Source of the DNA: Halomonas heilongjiangensis
Lineage (GTDB): Bacteria; Pseudomonadota; Gammaproteobacteria; Pseudomonadales; Halomonadaceae
NCBI RefSeq assembly: GCF_002879645.1
Contig: NZ_PNRE01000073.1
Coordinates: 37,333-101,332 of the forward strand
DNA length: 64,000 nt
Direction of reading: 5' to 3'
The notes beneath the pieces were generated by a model. It was not told where the DNA came from, did not search any database, and saw only the letters and a list, made by a program, of their open reading frames with translations. Both the position numbers and the translations under genes were made by a program. Positions 55,881 to 64,000 of the stretch are shown here, one piece after another. Each line of letters opens with the position of its first letter. Positions within the stretch are counted from its first letter, which is position 1.

Positions 55881-57199
55881 GGTGCTCCCTCGATGGCCGT
55901 CTCTCCCGCTTCAGTCTGAGCCGACGACTGCCACCACGCCAGTACCTCGCCCACGGTGAAGAAGGAACCGCACACCAGCACCCGGTCCTCGGGGGCGAGA
56001 CGGGCAGCCAGCCAGGCGGCCCCCTCGGCGGGTGACGCTGCGCGATGCCATATCGCCTCGCCGCGGGCGACGAGGTGCTCGGCGAGATCATCGGCGGTGC
56101 GGGCCCGCTCGCCGGCCAGGCCGACCGGCACCCAGGCATCCACCGCCGGCGCCAGCGCCGCGATCACGCCGTCGGCATCCTTGTCGCCGAGCATGCCGAG
56201 CAGGCCGATGGTGCGGCCGGTACAGGGGCGTGCCAGCAGTCGCTCGGCCAGGTAGGCCGCGGCGTGGGGATTGTGCCCCACGTCCAGGCACCACCGGCCC
56301 AGCCACTGCATGCGGCCGGGCAGTTCGACCCGGGCCAGGGCCCGGTGGCAGGCGTCGGGGTCGAGGGGCAGGCCGGTGAGTGCCAGGGCCTGCAGGGCCG
56401 TGGCGGCGTTGTCCAGCGGCAGGCCGGGGTCGGGCAAGCCGGCAAGCGTCAGGGACTCGCCCGCCCCGCCCTGCCCCGCCCAGCGCCAGCCCTCACCATC
56501 ACCCTGGCGCCGGAATGCCTCGCCCAGGGCGACCACCCGGGCACCGAGCTCGCCCGCCACGGCGCGCACGCTGCCCGGCAGCGTCGTGCTGCCCAGCACC
56601 GCGGGACGGCCGGTGCGCAGGATCCCGGCCTTCTCGCGGCCGATGCCCTCCAGGTCGTCGCCGAGGAAGGCGGCATGATCCCGGGCCACGGTGGTCACCA
56701 CCGCCACGTCCGGGTCGATCACGTTCACGGCATCGAGCCGCCCACCGAGCCCCACCTCGAGGATCGCCAGATCGGGAGGCTGCCGGGCGATGGCATGCAG
56801 GGCGCCGAGGGTCCCGACCTCGAAATAGGTCAGGCTCACCGGCTCGCCGGCGAGGCGCGCCCTCTCCACCGCGGCGAAGCCATCGATCAGGGTGGCATCG
56901 TCGGCCTCCTTCCCGTCCAGTCGCAGGCGCTCGTTGTAGCGCAGCAGGTGGGGGGAGGTATAGGCGGCCGTGGAGAGACCATGGGCCCGGGCCAGCGCCT
57001 CGAGCATGGCCACCGTGGAGCCCTTGCCGTTGGTGCCCGCCACGGTAATCACCCGCCCGGCGATCGGCACCTCGAGCAGCCCCATGCGGCGCGCGACCTC
57101 GGCCACGCGCTCGAGGCCGAGCTCGATGCCCACCGGATGGGCCGCTTCCAGCCGGGCCAGCCAGGCGTCGAGGGAAATGGGCAGGGCCGCGTCACACAT
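55877..57199 (-). CDS. folC: Bifunctional folylpolyglutamate/dihydrofolate synthase
   Basis: 440 residues, Mur-ligase superfamily. P-loop VAGTNGKGSTVAML, then TSPHLLRYNERL and the C-terminal LDVGHNPHAA. Adds glutamate to dihydropteroate and to folates. It sits 11 nt after accD and is translationally coupled to dedD. Confidence 0.96.
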   Translation of the reverse strand: MCDAALPISLDAWLARLEAAHPVGIELGLERVAEVARRMGLLEVPIAGRVITVAGTNGKGSTVAMLEALARAHGLSTAAYTSPHLLRYNERLRLDGKEADDATLIDGFAAVERARLAGEPVSLTYFEVGTLGALHAIARQPPDLAILEVGLGGRLDAVNVIDPDVAVVTTVARDHAAFLGDDLEGIGREKAGILRTGRPAVLGSTTLPGSVRAVAGELGARVVALGEAFRRQGDGEGWRWAGQGGAGESLTLAGLPDPGLPLDNAATALQALALTGLPLDPDACHRALARVELPGRMQWLGRWCLDVGHNPHAAAYLAERLLARPCTGRTIGLLGMLGDKDADGVIAALAPAVDAWVPVGLAGERARTADDLAEHLVARGEAIWHRAASPAEGAAWLAARLAPEDRVLVCGSFFTVGEVLAWWQSSAQTEAGETAIEGAP

Positions 57200-57210
57200 G
57201 TCGGCAGCGG

Positions 57211-58227
57211 TCAGCGCGGGCCGTCGGCGCGTTCGTCACGCCCCGCTTCCTCGCCTTCGACGCCCGCGGCGGGCTCGGGCTCGAGAAGCGTATAGTCGGC
57301 GGTGGCCTGGGCCCGCTCGGCGGCATCCACCAGGTCGAGCTCACGGTCCGCCTCGTCGACCAGGCCGATGGCCGGCTGGTGGGTCAGCTTGCGCAGCACG
57401 CTGCCGAGGCGGTCGCGCATTTCGCGACGGTGGACGATCATGTCCACGGTGCCGTGCTCGAGCAGGAACTCGCTGCGCTGGAAGCCCTCGGGGAGTTTCT
57501 CGCGCACGGTCTGCTCGATGACCCGGGGCCCGGCGAAGCCGATCAGGGCGTTGGGTTCGGCCACGTTGAGATCGCCGAGCATGGCCAGCGACGCCGATAC
57601 ACCGCCGAACACCGGATCGGTGAGCACCGAGATATAGGGCACACCGGCCTGCTTGAGCTTTTCCAGCGCCGCGGAGGTCTTGGCCATCTGCATCAGCGAG
57701 AAGAGCGCCTCCTGCATGCGCGCCCCGCCCGAGGCGGAGAAGCAGATCAGCGGGATGCCCTCGTCCAGGGCCAGGGTGGCGGCGCGCACGAACTTCTCGC
57801 CCACCACGCCCCCCATGGAGCCACCCATGAAGGTGAACTCGAAGGAGACCACCACCACCGGCAGGCCATCGAGGGTGCCCCGCATGACGATCAACGCATC
57901 CTTCTCGCCGGTCTCCTTCTGGGCCGCGGCCAGCCGGTCCCGGTACTTCTTGGAATCGCGGAACTTGAGGCGATCCACCGGCTCCACCTCGGCGGCCAGC
58001 TCCTCGCGCCCCTCCTTGTCGAGGAACCAGTCGAGTCGCTTGCGCGCGGTCAGGCGCAGGTGATGGTCGCACTTGGGGCAGACGTTGTGGTGCTTCTCGA
58101 GTTCGGGGAGATAGAGCACTGCCTCGCACTTGGGGCACTTGCGCCACAGGCCATCGGGCACGCTCGCCCGGCGATCCTTGCGCTGGATACGCCCCATGGA
58201 GGGCACGATCTTGTCTAGCCAGCTCAT
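57211..58227 (-). CDS. accD: Acetyl-CoA carboxylase carboxyltransferase beta subunit
   Basis: 338 residues. An N-terminal zinc ribbon ([10 protein letters not shown] and VCPKCDHH) precedes the crotonase-like carboxyltransferase domain with [18 protein letters not shown] and [11 protein letters not shown]. Makes malonyl-CoA with AccA and AccBC. The C-terminus has an additional acidic tail ([14 protein letters not shown]). Downstream of trpA with a 77-nt gap. Confidence 0.97.
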   Translation of the reverse strand: MSWLDKIVPSMGRIQRKDRRASVPDGLWRKCPKCEAVLYLPELEKHHNVCPKCDHHLRLTARKRLDWFLDKEGREELAAEVEPVDRLKFRDSKKYRDRLAAAQKETGEKDALIVMRGTLDGLPVVVVSFEFTFMGGSMGGVVGEKFVRAATLALDEGIPLICFSASGGARMQEALFSLMQMAKTSAALEKLKQAGVPYISVLTDPVFGGVSASLAMLGDLNVAEPNALIGFAGPRVIEQTVREKLPEGFQRSEFLLEHGTVDMIVHRREMRDRLGSVLRKLTHQPAIGLVDEADRELDLVDAAERAQATADYTLLEPEPAAGVEGEEAGRDERADGPR

Positions 58228-58304
58228 GTCAGAAAGGGTTCCGTCATGTGGTCGGCGCCCGGCACCCCGGGCGCGTGAATCGAAGCATCGACGAAGGGCC
58301 GTCG

Positions 58305-59120
58305 TCAGGCGCCGCTCATGGCGTCCAGGGCCTGGCGCATCTCGCCCAGCACCGCCTTGAGTTCGGCGGGAATCGCCTCCGGCGTCTCGGCGTTGGCGGC
58401 GATGCGGCTGACCAGGGCCGAGCCGACGATCACCCCGTCGGCGACCTTGCCCACCTCCGCCGCCGAGGCACCGTCACGGATGCCGAAGCCGACGCAGAGC
58501 GGCAACCCGGTCATCTCGCGCAGCGGCGCCAGGTGACTGGCCACGTCCTCGGCATCGAGAATCGCCGAACCGGTCACGCCCTTCAGCGACACATAGTAGA
58601 GATAGCCTTCGCCATGGGCGCATATTGTAGCGGCCCGGGCGTGGGAAGTGGTAGGGGCGACGAGGAAGATCGAAGCCAGCCCGCGGGCCTTGAGCACGGG
58701 CCCGAACTCCTCGGCCTCCTCCGGCGGCATGTCGACGGTCAGCACGCCGTCGACGCCCGCCGCCGCGGCCTGATCGGCGAAGGCCTCGAGGCCAATGCGC
58801 TCCACCGGATTGAGGTAGCCCATCAGCACCACCGGGGTGGCGGCGTCGGTCTGGCGGAACTCGCGCACCATGTCGAACAGGTGGGCGAGGCGCACGCCGT
58901 GCCTGAGGGCCCGCTCGCAGGCCTTCTGGATCACCGGGCCGTCGGCCATGGGGTCGGAGAACGGCACGCCCAGCTCGATGACGTCGGCCCCCGCCTCCAC
59001 CAGGGCGTGCATGAAACCCACGGTGTATTCGGGCGCCGGGTCGCCGGCGGTGATGAAGGGAATCAGCGCGCGGCGCCCCTGTTCCTTGAGCTCGGCGAAG
59101 CGTTGGTCGATACGGTTCAT
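58305..59120 (-). CDS. trpA: Tryptophan synthase alpha chain
   Basis: 271 residues from the ATG at 59120 ([18 protein letters not shown]); an in-frame ATG at 59135, directly abutting the trpB stop, is an alternative that would add five residues. TIM barrel with catalytic Glu and Asp in [16 protein letters not shown]. Cleaves indole-3-glycerol phosphate to indole for TrpB. Confidence 0.96.
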   Translation of the reverse strand: MNRIDQRFAELKEQGRRALIPFITAGDPAPEYTVGFMHALVEAGADVIELGVPFSDPMADGPVIQKACERALRHGVRLAHLFDMVREFRQTDAATPVVLMGYLNPVERIGLEAFADQAAAAGVDGVLTVDMPPEEAEEFGPVLKARGLASIFLVAPTTSHARAATICAHGEGYLYYVSLKGVTGSAILDAEDVASHLAPLREMTGLPLCVGFGIRDGASAAEVGKVADGVIVGSALVSRIAANAETPEAIPAELKAVLGEMRQALDAMSGA

Positions 59121-59135
59121 GGTATGGGCCGCCAT

Positions 59136-60350
59136 TCAGAGTTCGATGCCGTCGATCTTGGCCACGGTCAGGATATCCTTGTCGCCGCGGCCGGAGAGGT
59201 TGACCACGATCTGCTGGTCGGGTCGCATGGTGGGTGCCAGCACCTTGGCATGGGCCAGGGCGTGGGCCGACTCCAGCGCCGGCATGATGCCCTCGATCCG
59301 GGTCAGCTCGCGAAACGCCTCGAGCACCTCGGCATCGTTGGCGGCCACGTAGTTGACGCGCCCCACGTCCTTCCACAGCGCGTGCTCGGGGCCGACACCG
59401 GGATAGTCGAGACCGGCCGAGATCGAGTGGGTGTCGGAGACCTGGCCACCCTCGTCGGACATCAGGTAGGTCCGGTTGCCGTGCAGCACGCCGCGGGGCG
59501 CATTGGACGCCAGGGGCGCGGCATGGCGGCCGGTCTCGACGCCGTCGCCGCCGGCCTCGACGCCGTACATCGCCACCTCGTCGTCTTCGACGAAGGGGTA
59601 GAAGAGCCCCATGGCGTTGGAGCCACCGCCGACACAGGCGATCAGCGCATCGGGCAGCTTGCCGAATTCCTCCAGCGACTGGCGGCGCGCCTCGCGGCCG
59701 ACCACGGCGTTGAAGTCGCGCACCAGCATCGGATAGGGATGCGGCCCCGCCACGGTGCCGATGATGTAGAAGGTGTCGTCGACGTTGGTGACCCAGTCGC
59801 GCAGCGCCTCGTTCATGGCGTCCTTGAGGGTGCGCGTGCCGGACGTCACCGGAATGACGTTGGCCCCGAGCAGGCGCATGCGATAGACGTTGAGCTTCTG
59901 GCGCTCCACGTCCTCGGCCCCCATGTAGACGTCGCACTTGAGCCCCAGGCGTGCCGCCACGGTGGCGGTGGCCACGCCGTGCTGGCCGGCACCGGTCTCG
60001 GCGATCACCCGCGGCTTGCCGCTCTTCTTGGCCAGCAGCGCCTGGCCGATGGTGTTGTTCACCTTGTGGGCGCCGGTGTGGTTCAGGTCCTCGCGCTTGA
60101 GCCAGATCTGTGCCCCGCCGAGCCGCTTCGACCACCGCTCGGCGTGATAGAGCGGCGAAGGACGGCCCACGTAGTGGGCCAGGTCGTAGTCGAATTCCGC
60201 CTGGAACGCCGGATCGTCGCGCAGACCCAGGTAGGTCTTGGCCAGATCGTCCAGGGCGAAGCTCAGGGTCTCCGAGACGAACCGGCCGCCGTAGGGGCCA
60301 AAATGGCCGCGGGCATCCGGCAGTCGGGTCAGGTCACTGAACTTGCTCAC
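59136..60350 (-). CDS. trpB: Tryptophan synthase beta chain
   Basis: 404 residues from a GTG at 60350 with GAGG eight to nine bases upstream; another GTG at 60359 is possible. PLP Lys in [17 protein letters not shown], phosphate site [11 protein letters not shown]. Joins indole and serine. Between trpF and trpA in one operon. Confidence 0.97.
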   Translation of the reverse strand: MSKFSDLTRLPDARGHFGPYGGRFVSETLSFALDDLAKTYLGLRDDPAFQAEFDYDLAHYVGRPSPLYHAERWSKRLGGAQIWLKREDLNHTGAHKVNNTIGQALLAKKSGKPRVIAETGAGQHGVATATVAARLGLKCDVYMGAEDVERQKLNVYRMRLLGANVIPVTSGTRTLKDAMNEALRDWVTNVDDTFYIIGTVAGPHPYPMLVRDFNAVVGREARRQSLEEFGKLPDALIACVGGGSNAMGLFYPFVEDDEVAMYGVEAGGDGVETGRHAAPLASNAPRGVLHGNRTYLMSDEGGQVSDTHSISAGLDYPGVGPEHALWKDVGRVNYVAANDAEVLEAFRELTRIEGIMPALESAHALAHAKVLAPTMRPDQQIVVNLSGRGDKDILTVAKIDGIEL

Positions 60351-60422
60351 GAAAGACACCTCACAGGTCGCCAGAAAGGGGGCTTGTGGTTGAAGGGTGG
60401 AACGAATCGGGAAGCGGGCGGA

Positions 60423-61079
60423 TCACCGCGCCGGGCGCGACTCGTCGCCGCGCCGCACGGCCTCGATGAAGGCCGCGATGCGCCCGGCATCCTTGACGCC
60501 CGGGGAGGCCTCGACCCCGCCCGAGACGTCGACGGCGAAGGGCCGCACCCGGGCGATCGCCTCGGCCACGTTGTCCGCCGTCAGGCCTCCCGCGAGAATA
60601 ACAGGTTTTGCCAGGTTTGCGGGGATTCGCGACCAGTCGAAGGTCTCGCCGGTGCCGCCCGGCACCCCGGGGCGGTAGGCGTCCAGCAGCAGCGCCCGGG
60701 CACCGTCATGGGCACCGGCGAGGGCGTGCAGGTCGAGGCCGTCGCGCATGCGCAGGGCCTTGATCCAGGGGCGCCCGAGCATGGCGCAGAAATCGGGTGA
60801 CTCATCGCCATGCAACTGCAGCAGGTCGAGATGCTCGGCACAGCGCCGGATCAGCTCGGGGTCCTGGTCGACGAACAGTCCCACCCGGGTGACGAAGGCC
60901 GGTACCCGCGCCGCGAGTGCGGCGAGCCGCGCCTCGTCGATGGCCCGCTTGCTGCCGGGCCAGAGCACGAAGCCCAGCGCATCGGCGCCCGCCGCCACGG
61001 CGGCATCGACATCCTCGGGACGGGTCAGGCCGCAGAGCTTGACGCGAGTGCGGGACGGGGCGACACGAGGTTCGGTCAT
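60423..61079 (-). CDS. trpF: Phosphoribosylanthranilate isomerase
   Basis: 218 residues from the ATG at 61079, which overlaps the truA stop as ATGA; the frame is open much further upstream, but that is truA sequence. Catalytic Cys in VKLCGLTRPEDV and Asp in FAVDVSGGVEASPG. Third step of the Trp branch. Stand-alone, unfused to trpC as in pseudomonads. Confidence 0.96.
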   Translation of the reverse strand: MTEPRVAPSRTRVKLCGLTRPEDVDAAVAAGADALGFVLWPGSKRAIDEARLAALAARVPAFVTRVGLFVDQDPELIRRCAEHLDLLQLHGDESPDFCAMLGRPWIKALRMRDGLDLHALAGAHDGARALLLDAYRPGVPGGTGETFDWSRIPANLAKPVILAGGLTADNVAEAIARVRPFAVDVSGGVEASPGVKDAGRIAAFIEAVRRGDESRPAR

Positions 61080-62020
61080 GGCTCGCCCTCCTCGAGCGGA
61101 CTCTCCACCGGCGCGGCCACGGCCACCGGCCGGCCGCGGCGGAATTCGACCATGGGGCAGTCGGGCAACTCGCGCTCGCCGGTCCACTCGCCGAGGAAGG
61201 CCAGCAGATTGGGCCCCAGCGGTTCCCGCGGCAACCCCCAGGCCTCGTCGTAGAGCGAATCGACGAAGTGCAGGCCGCAGGCCGGTGCGGTGACGTCGGC
61301 CAGGGTGCGATCCCTGAGCGCCATCAGGCGCGCCAGATAGTCGATGCCCTGCTCGCCCCGCCCCACGGTGACCAGGGCGCCGACGATATTGCGGATCATG
61401 TGGTGCAGGAAGGCATTGCCCTGGACGTCGATTACCACCAGCGGACCGTGGCGGTGCACCTCGATGAAGTGCAGGTGCCGCCAGGCGGTCTTCGACTGGC
61501 AGCCGGCGGCGCGGAAGCTCGAGAAGTCGTGCTCCCCCACCAGGGCCTGGGCGGCCAGGTGCATGGCGTCGGCATCCAGCGGATCGCGACACCAGGTGGC
61601 GTTGGCCCGCTCGAGTACCGGCCGGCTCGGCTGGTTGAGGATCACGTAGCGGTAGCGCCGCGCCAGCGCCTTGAAGCGGGCGTGAAAGTCGTCGGGCACC
61701 GCCTTCACCCAGCGCACCGCGATATCCCGTGGCAGGTTGGCATTGACGCCGAAGACCCAGGCCTTCTCGGAACGCGGTGCGGGGGGGTCGAAGTGGACGA
61801 TCTGGCGGGTGGCGTGCACACCGGAATCGGTGCGCCCGCTGGCATGCACCGTCACCGGGTGGCTCGCCACCCTGGCCAGTGCCGTCTCCAGCTCGCCCTG
61901 CACCGAGGCGGCATGCTTGAGGCGCTGCCAGCCACAGTAGGCGCTGCCGTCATATTCCACCCCCATGACCAAGCGGCCAGTGAGGGGGTGGCGATCGTCG
62001 AGGAGTCGAAACAGGGTCAT
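61076..62020 (-). CDS. truA: tRNA pseudouridine synthase A
   Basis: 314 residues, about 40 longer than E. coli TruA. Catalytic Asp in ASGRTDSGVHATRQIVHF, with GNAFLHHMIRNIVGAL. Modifies positions 38-40 of tRNA anticodon arms. The C-terminal extension (FRRGRPVAVAAPVESPLEE) is poorly conserved by eye. Seven nt after fimV. Confidence 0.96.
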   Translation of the reverse strand: MTLFRLLDDRHPLTGRLVMGVEYDGSAYCGWQRLKHAASVQGELETALARVASHPVTVHASGRTDSGVHATRQIVHFDPPAPRSEKAWVFGVNANLPRDIAVRWVKAVPDDFHARFKALARRYRYVILNQPSRPVLERANATWCRDPLDADAMHLAAQALVGEHDFSSFRAAGCQSKTAWRHLHFIEVHRHGPLVVIDVQGNAFLHHMIRNIVGALVTVGRGEQGIDYLARLMALRDRTLADVTAPACGLHFVDSLYDEAWGLPREPLGPNLLAFLGEWTGERELPDCPMVEFRRGRPVAVAAPVESPLEEGEP

Positions 62021-62027
62021 GCGGCCT

Positions 62028-64000
62028 TCAGAGGTCGTGACGGGTGATCAAGGCCCGGGCCTCCTCCCGTGCCGACGGGTCGTCGGCACCCTCGGCCAGC
62101 CTGTGCAGCAGGGGCCGAGCCCGTTCGACCTCGCCCTCGGCCAGCAGACGGCGGGCCTCGGCCAGGGTTGACGCGGAGGAGGCGCCAGCGGAAAGCCATT
62201 CATTATCCCGATCCAGCGGCGGGAATGCCACCTCTTCGACCTCCCAGTCGTCTGCCCCTCCGATGGGGCCGCGCCCATCGTCGTCGGGCGCTTGCGGCTC
62301 CTCGGCCGGGCCGAACTCCACGCTCGGCTGCATCGGCGTCTCTTCCCGCGGCGTCGGGCTCGGATCCAGGGTGGGCGGCCGGTAATCGATGATATTGCGC
62401 TCGGCCTCGTCGGCCCGACGAGAGGGCGTCGGTGCGGACGGCGGCTGGGGGACAGGGGGCGGCTCGTCGTCGCTCGCCTCGGGCCGCGCGGCGTCCGGCG
62501 TGGCCCGGGTTGGCCGGACATCGCTTTCGGGCTCCGACACGGACTCTGACTCGGACTCGGACTCGGACTCGGGCCGACGGTAGCGGGCGGCAGGATCCCC
62601 GCCCCTTTCCGGCTCGGGGGCGTCGTCAGCGACTCGTTCCGCTGGCTCGCCACCAGGCTCGGATGCCGAAGGGGACGGCTCCTCGTCGGGCTCGTCGAAG
62701 CGCCGCGGCGGCAGTTCCGCCGGCTCGGCAAAGACGGCGCGTTCGCCCCCCGCCGGCGTAGCCGCAGCGTCCGGCGGTGCCGGGCGACGGTTCATCAGCT
62801 CCTCCACCTCGGCCAGCACCAGCGGATCGCCGCCGGCCCGCAGCCGCTCCGCCTCGCGCTCGGCACTGCCATGGCTGCCCTGCTCCAGATGGACCATCAA
62901 CAGCTTGAGCCTCAGGTCGTCGCGTTCCGGCTCACGCTCCAGGCCGGCCTCGAGCAGTTCACGTGCCTGGTCGTAGCGGCCATAGGCGATGAAGATATCG
63001 GCCTCGTTGATCGCCTCGGCCTGGGGCATGGAGACGCGCACCGGCGCGGCCTCGCCCGTGCCGGCCACCACGGGCCCCACGGCGGAGCCGGCCACGCTAC
63101 TCCCCCCCGGCGCCACCGCCTGCACTTGAGCGAAGGTGGATACCGTCTCGTCCCGGCGCTGCCGGCGCCGCACCAGGGCCCATAGCGCCAGCAGGGCGGC
63201 AAGCGCGACGCCCCCCAGCATCGGGAGACGGCCCTGTCCTCCCTGGTAGAAGGCGCCCCACCATGGCGACTCGCCCGGCGACACGTCGTCCCCGGGCGGG
63301 ACCACCCCGCCTGTCCCGGGGCCGTCGACGCCCTGGCCCCCGGCACTCAGGGCGGCCAACTGGTCGCGCAGCGCCTCCAGCTCCTCACGCATCCCGATGA
63401 GCTCGTCCTGCAGTTCATCCCGCTCGCTGCGCACCGCCTCCAGGACCTGACGGTTCTCGAGCCAGCGAGCCTCGAGGCGCAGCAGGCGATCGTCGCTGGT
63501 CAGGTCGCCCTCGCCGTGGAGGGCCTGGAGCACCGTCGGGTCGATCACGACCCGTTCGTCGGCGGCCGTCGCGGCGCCCTCGCCGAGCCCCCCCTCTTCC
63601 GCGGTGCCGACGGCCAGGGTCCCCTCGGCGGCCGCCTCGGCATCGGTGAGCAACGTCAGGCGCGGCGCCTCTCCCCCGTCGGCCGCCCGAGCGCCCTCGA
63701 CGGACTCGCCCTCCGGGGAGGATGTCTCGTCGGCACCGAGCGCCGCGACGGCGGTTGGCGGCGCGACCTCCTCGCTGCCCTCCAGCGGCACGCGGGTCGG
63801 CGCTCCGCTGCCGCGGTTGGCCCAGGCCTGGTTCATGGCCTGGACGAGACGTTCGGCCTCACCGGACGACCGCGCGGCGATGGCGTTCCGCCCCGGCACC
63901 ACCAGCGTGTAGCCGGCACGCATGGCGTTGATGTTGCCCGAGGGAAACACCTCGGGGTTGGCTTCCACCAACGCCACCATCATCTGGTTCATGCTGATGC
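62028..64000 (-). CDS. fimV: FimV/HubP-type polar landmark protein, 5' end missing
   Basis: At least 657 residues; the reading frame continues past the right edge. The visible start, NQMMVALVEANPEVF..NINAMRAGYTLVVP, is the FimV N-terminal periplasmic domain. A coiled coil follows (EARWLENRQVLEAVRSERDEL), one membrane helix (MLGGVALAALLALWALV), then a long acidic cytoplasmic region with a Ser-Glu run (SESESESESVSE) and TPR-like C-terminal parts ending LLHRLAEGADDPSAREEA. FimV organises type IV pili, polarity and second messenger signalling. The truA-trpF order downstream is conserved in pseudomonads. Confidence 0.92.
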   Translation of the reverse strand, partial: ISMNQMMVALVEANPEVFPSGNINAMRAGYTLVVPGRNAIAARSSGEAERLVQAMNQAWANRGSGAPTRVPLEGSEEVAPPTAVAALGADETSSPEGESVEGARAADGGEAPRLTLLTDAEAAAEGTLAVGTAEEGGLGEGAATAADERVVIDPTVLQALHGEGDLTSDDRLLRLEARWLENRQVLEAVRSERDELQDELIGMREELEALRDQLAALSAGGQGVDGPGTGGVVPPGDDVSPGESPWWGAFYQGGQGRLPMLGGVALAALLALWALVRRRQRRDETVSTFAQVQAVAPGGSSVAGSAVGPVVAGTGEAAPVRVSMPQAEAINEADIFIAYGRYDQARELLEAGLEREPERDDLRLKLLMVHLEQGSHGSAEREAERLRAGGDPLVLAEVEELMNRRPAPPDAAATPAGGERAVFAEPAELPPRRFDEPDEEPSPSASEPGGEPAERVADDAPEPERGGDPAARYRRPESESESESESVSEPESDVRPTRATPDAARPEASDDEPPPVPQPPSAPTPSRRADEAERNIIDYRPPTLDPSPTPREETPMQPSVEFGPAEEPQAPDDDGRGPIGGADDWEVEEVAFPPLDRDNEWLSAGASSASTLAEARRLLAEGEVERARPLLHRLAEGADDPSAREEARALITRHDL

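Noticed and set aside
58248..60800. Long plus-strand open frame across trpA-trpB-trpF
   Set aside because: It is antisense to three clearly recognised genes and its His/Gly/Asp-rich translation resembles no protein.

Overview
This window looks like a chromosomal segment of a GC-rich halophilic gammaproteobacterium, most likely Halomonadaceae (Halomonas or a close relative). The basis is the phhR/phhABC block, the fimV-truA-trpF...accD-folC-dedD-cvpA-purF-metZ order shared with pseudomonads and relatives, several Na+-linked or polycarboxylate transporters, a very acidic secreted protein, and strong codon bias towards G/C. No rRNA, tRNA, CRISPR array, prophage or complete insertion sequence was seen.

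Layout. (1) 1-10.7 kb, all minus strand: the 5' end of a urea-type ABC transporter binding protein; a two-gene ATP-citrate-lyase-like enzyme; a tripartite tricarboxylate transporter (tctCBA); and a CitA/CitB-type two-component system. Together these look like a module that senses, imports and CoA-cleaves citrate or a similar acid. (2) 10.8-20.2 kb: RlpA-like lipoprotein, cobA, NSS transporter, 4-hydroxyphenylpyruvate dioxygenase (hpd), argO/argP divergent pair, cfa with a 98-bp duplicated 3' end, a diguanylate cyclase and an alpha/beta hydrolase. (3) 20.3-27.6 kb: an overlapping kleisin-KITE-SMC operon (MukFEB/MksFEB/Jet order) with an unusually large 1,634-residue SMC protein and no JetD-type nuclease beside it, divergent from a RecQ-family helicase. 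(4) 29.6-35.7 kb: gltBD. (5) 35.8-40.8 kb: phhR (TyrR family) divergent from phhA-phhB-phhC, which convert Phe to Tyr and then to 4-hydroxyphenylpyruvate, the substrate of hpd 23 kb away. Two well-formed TyrR-type boxes precede hpd and two half-degenerate ones lie between phhR and phhA, so the genes probably form one regulon. (6) 41-51.7 kb: NCS2 permease, acidic repeat protein flanked by two identical terminator hairpins, dadA, MATE pump, PAS-GGDEF-EAL protein, an Fe(II)/2-oxoglutarate amino-acid hydroxylase-like protein, cytochrome b561-yceI, and a DJ-1/PfpI protein. (7) 51.8-64 kb: the minus-strand housekeeping run fimV(partial)-truA-trpF-trpB-trpA-accD-folC-dedD-cvpA-purF-metZ.

The best candidates for undescribed biology are the large SMC operon without a nuclease partner and the citrate-lyase-like enzyme with its transporter and sensor. 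Smaller but well-supported observations are the PhhR sites at hpd, the partial cfa duplication, the duplicated hairpin around the acidic protein gene, and tandem repeats inside a YceI signal peptide and inside the kleisin linker.
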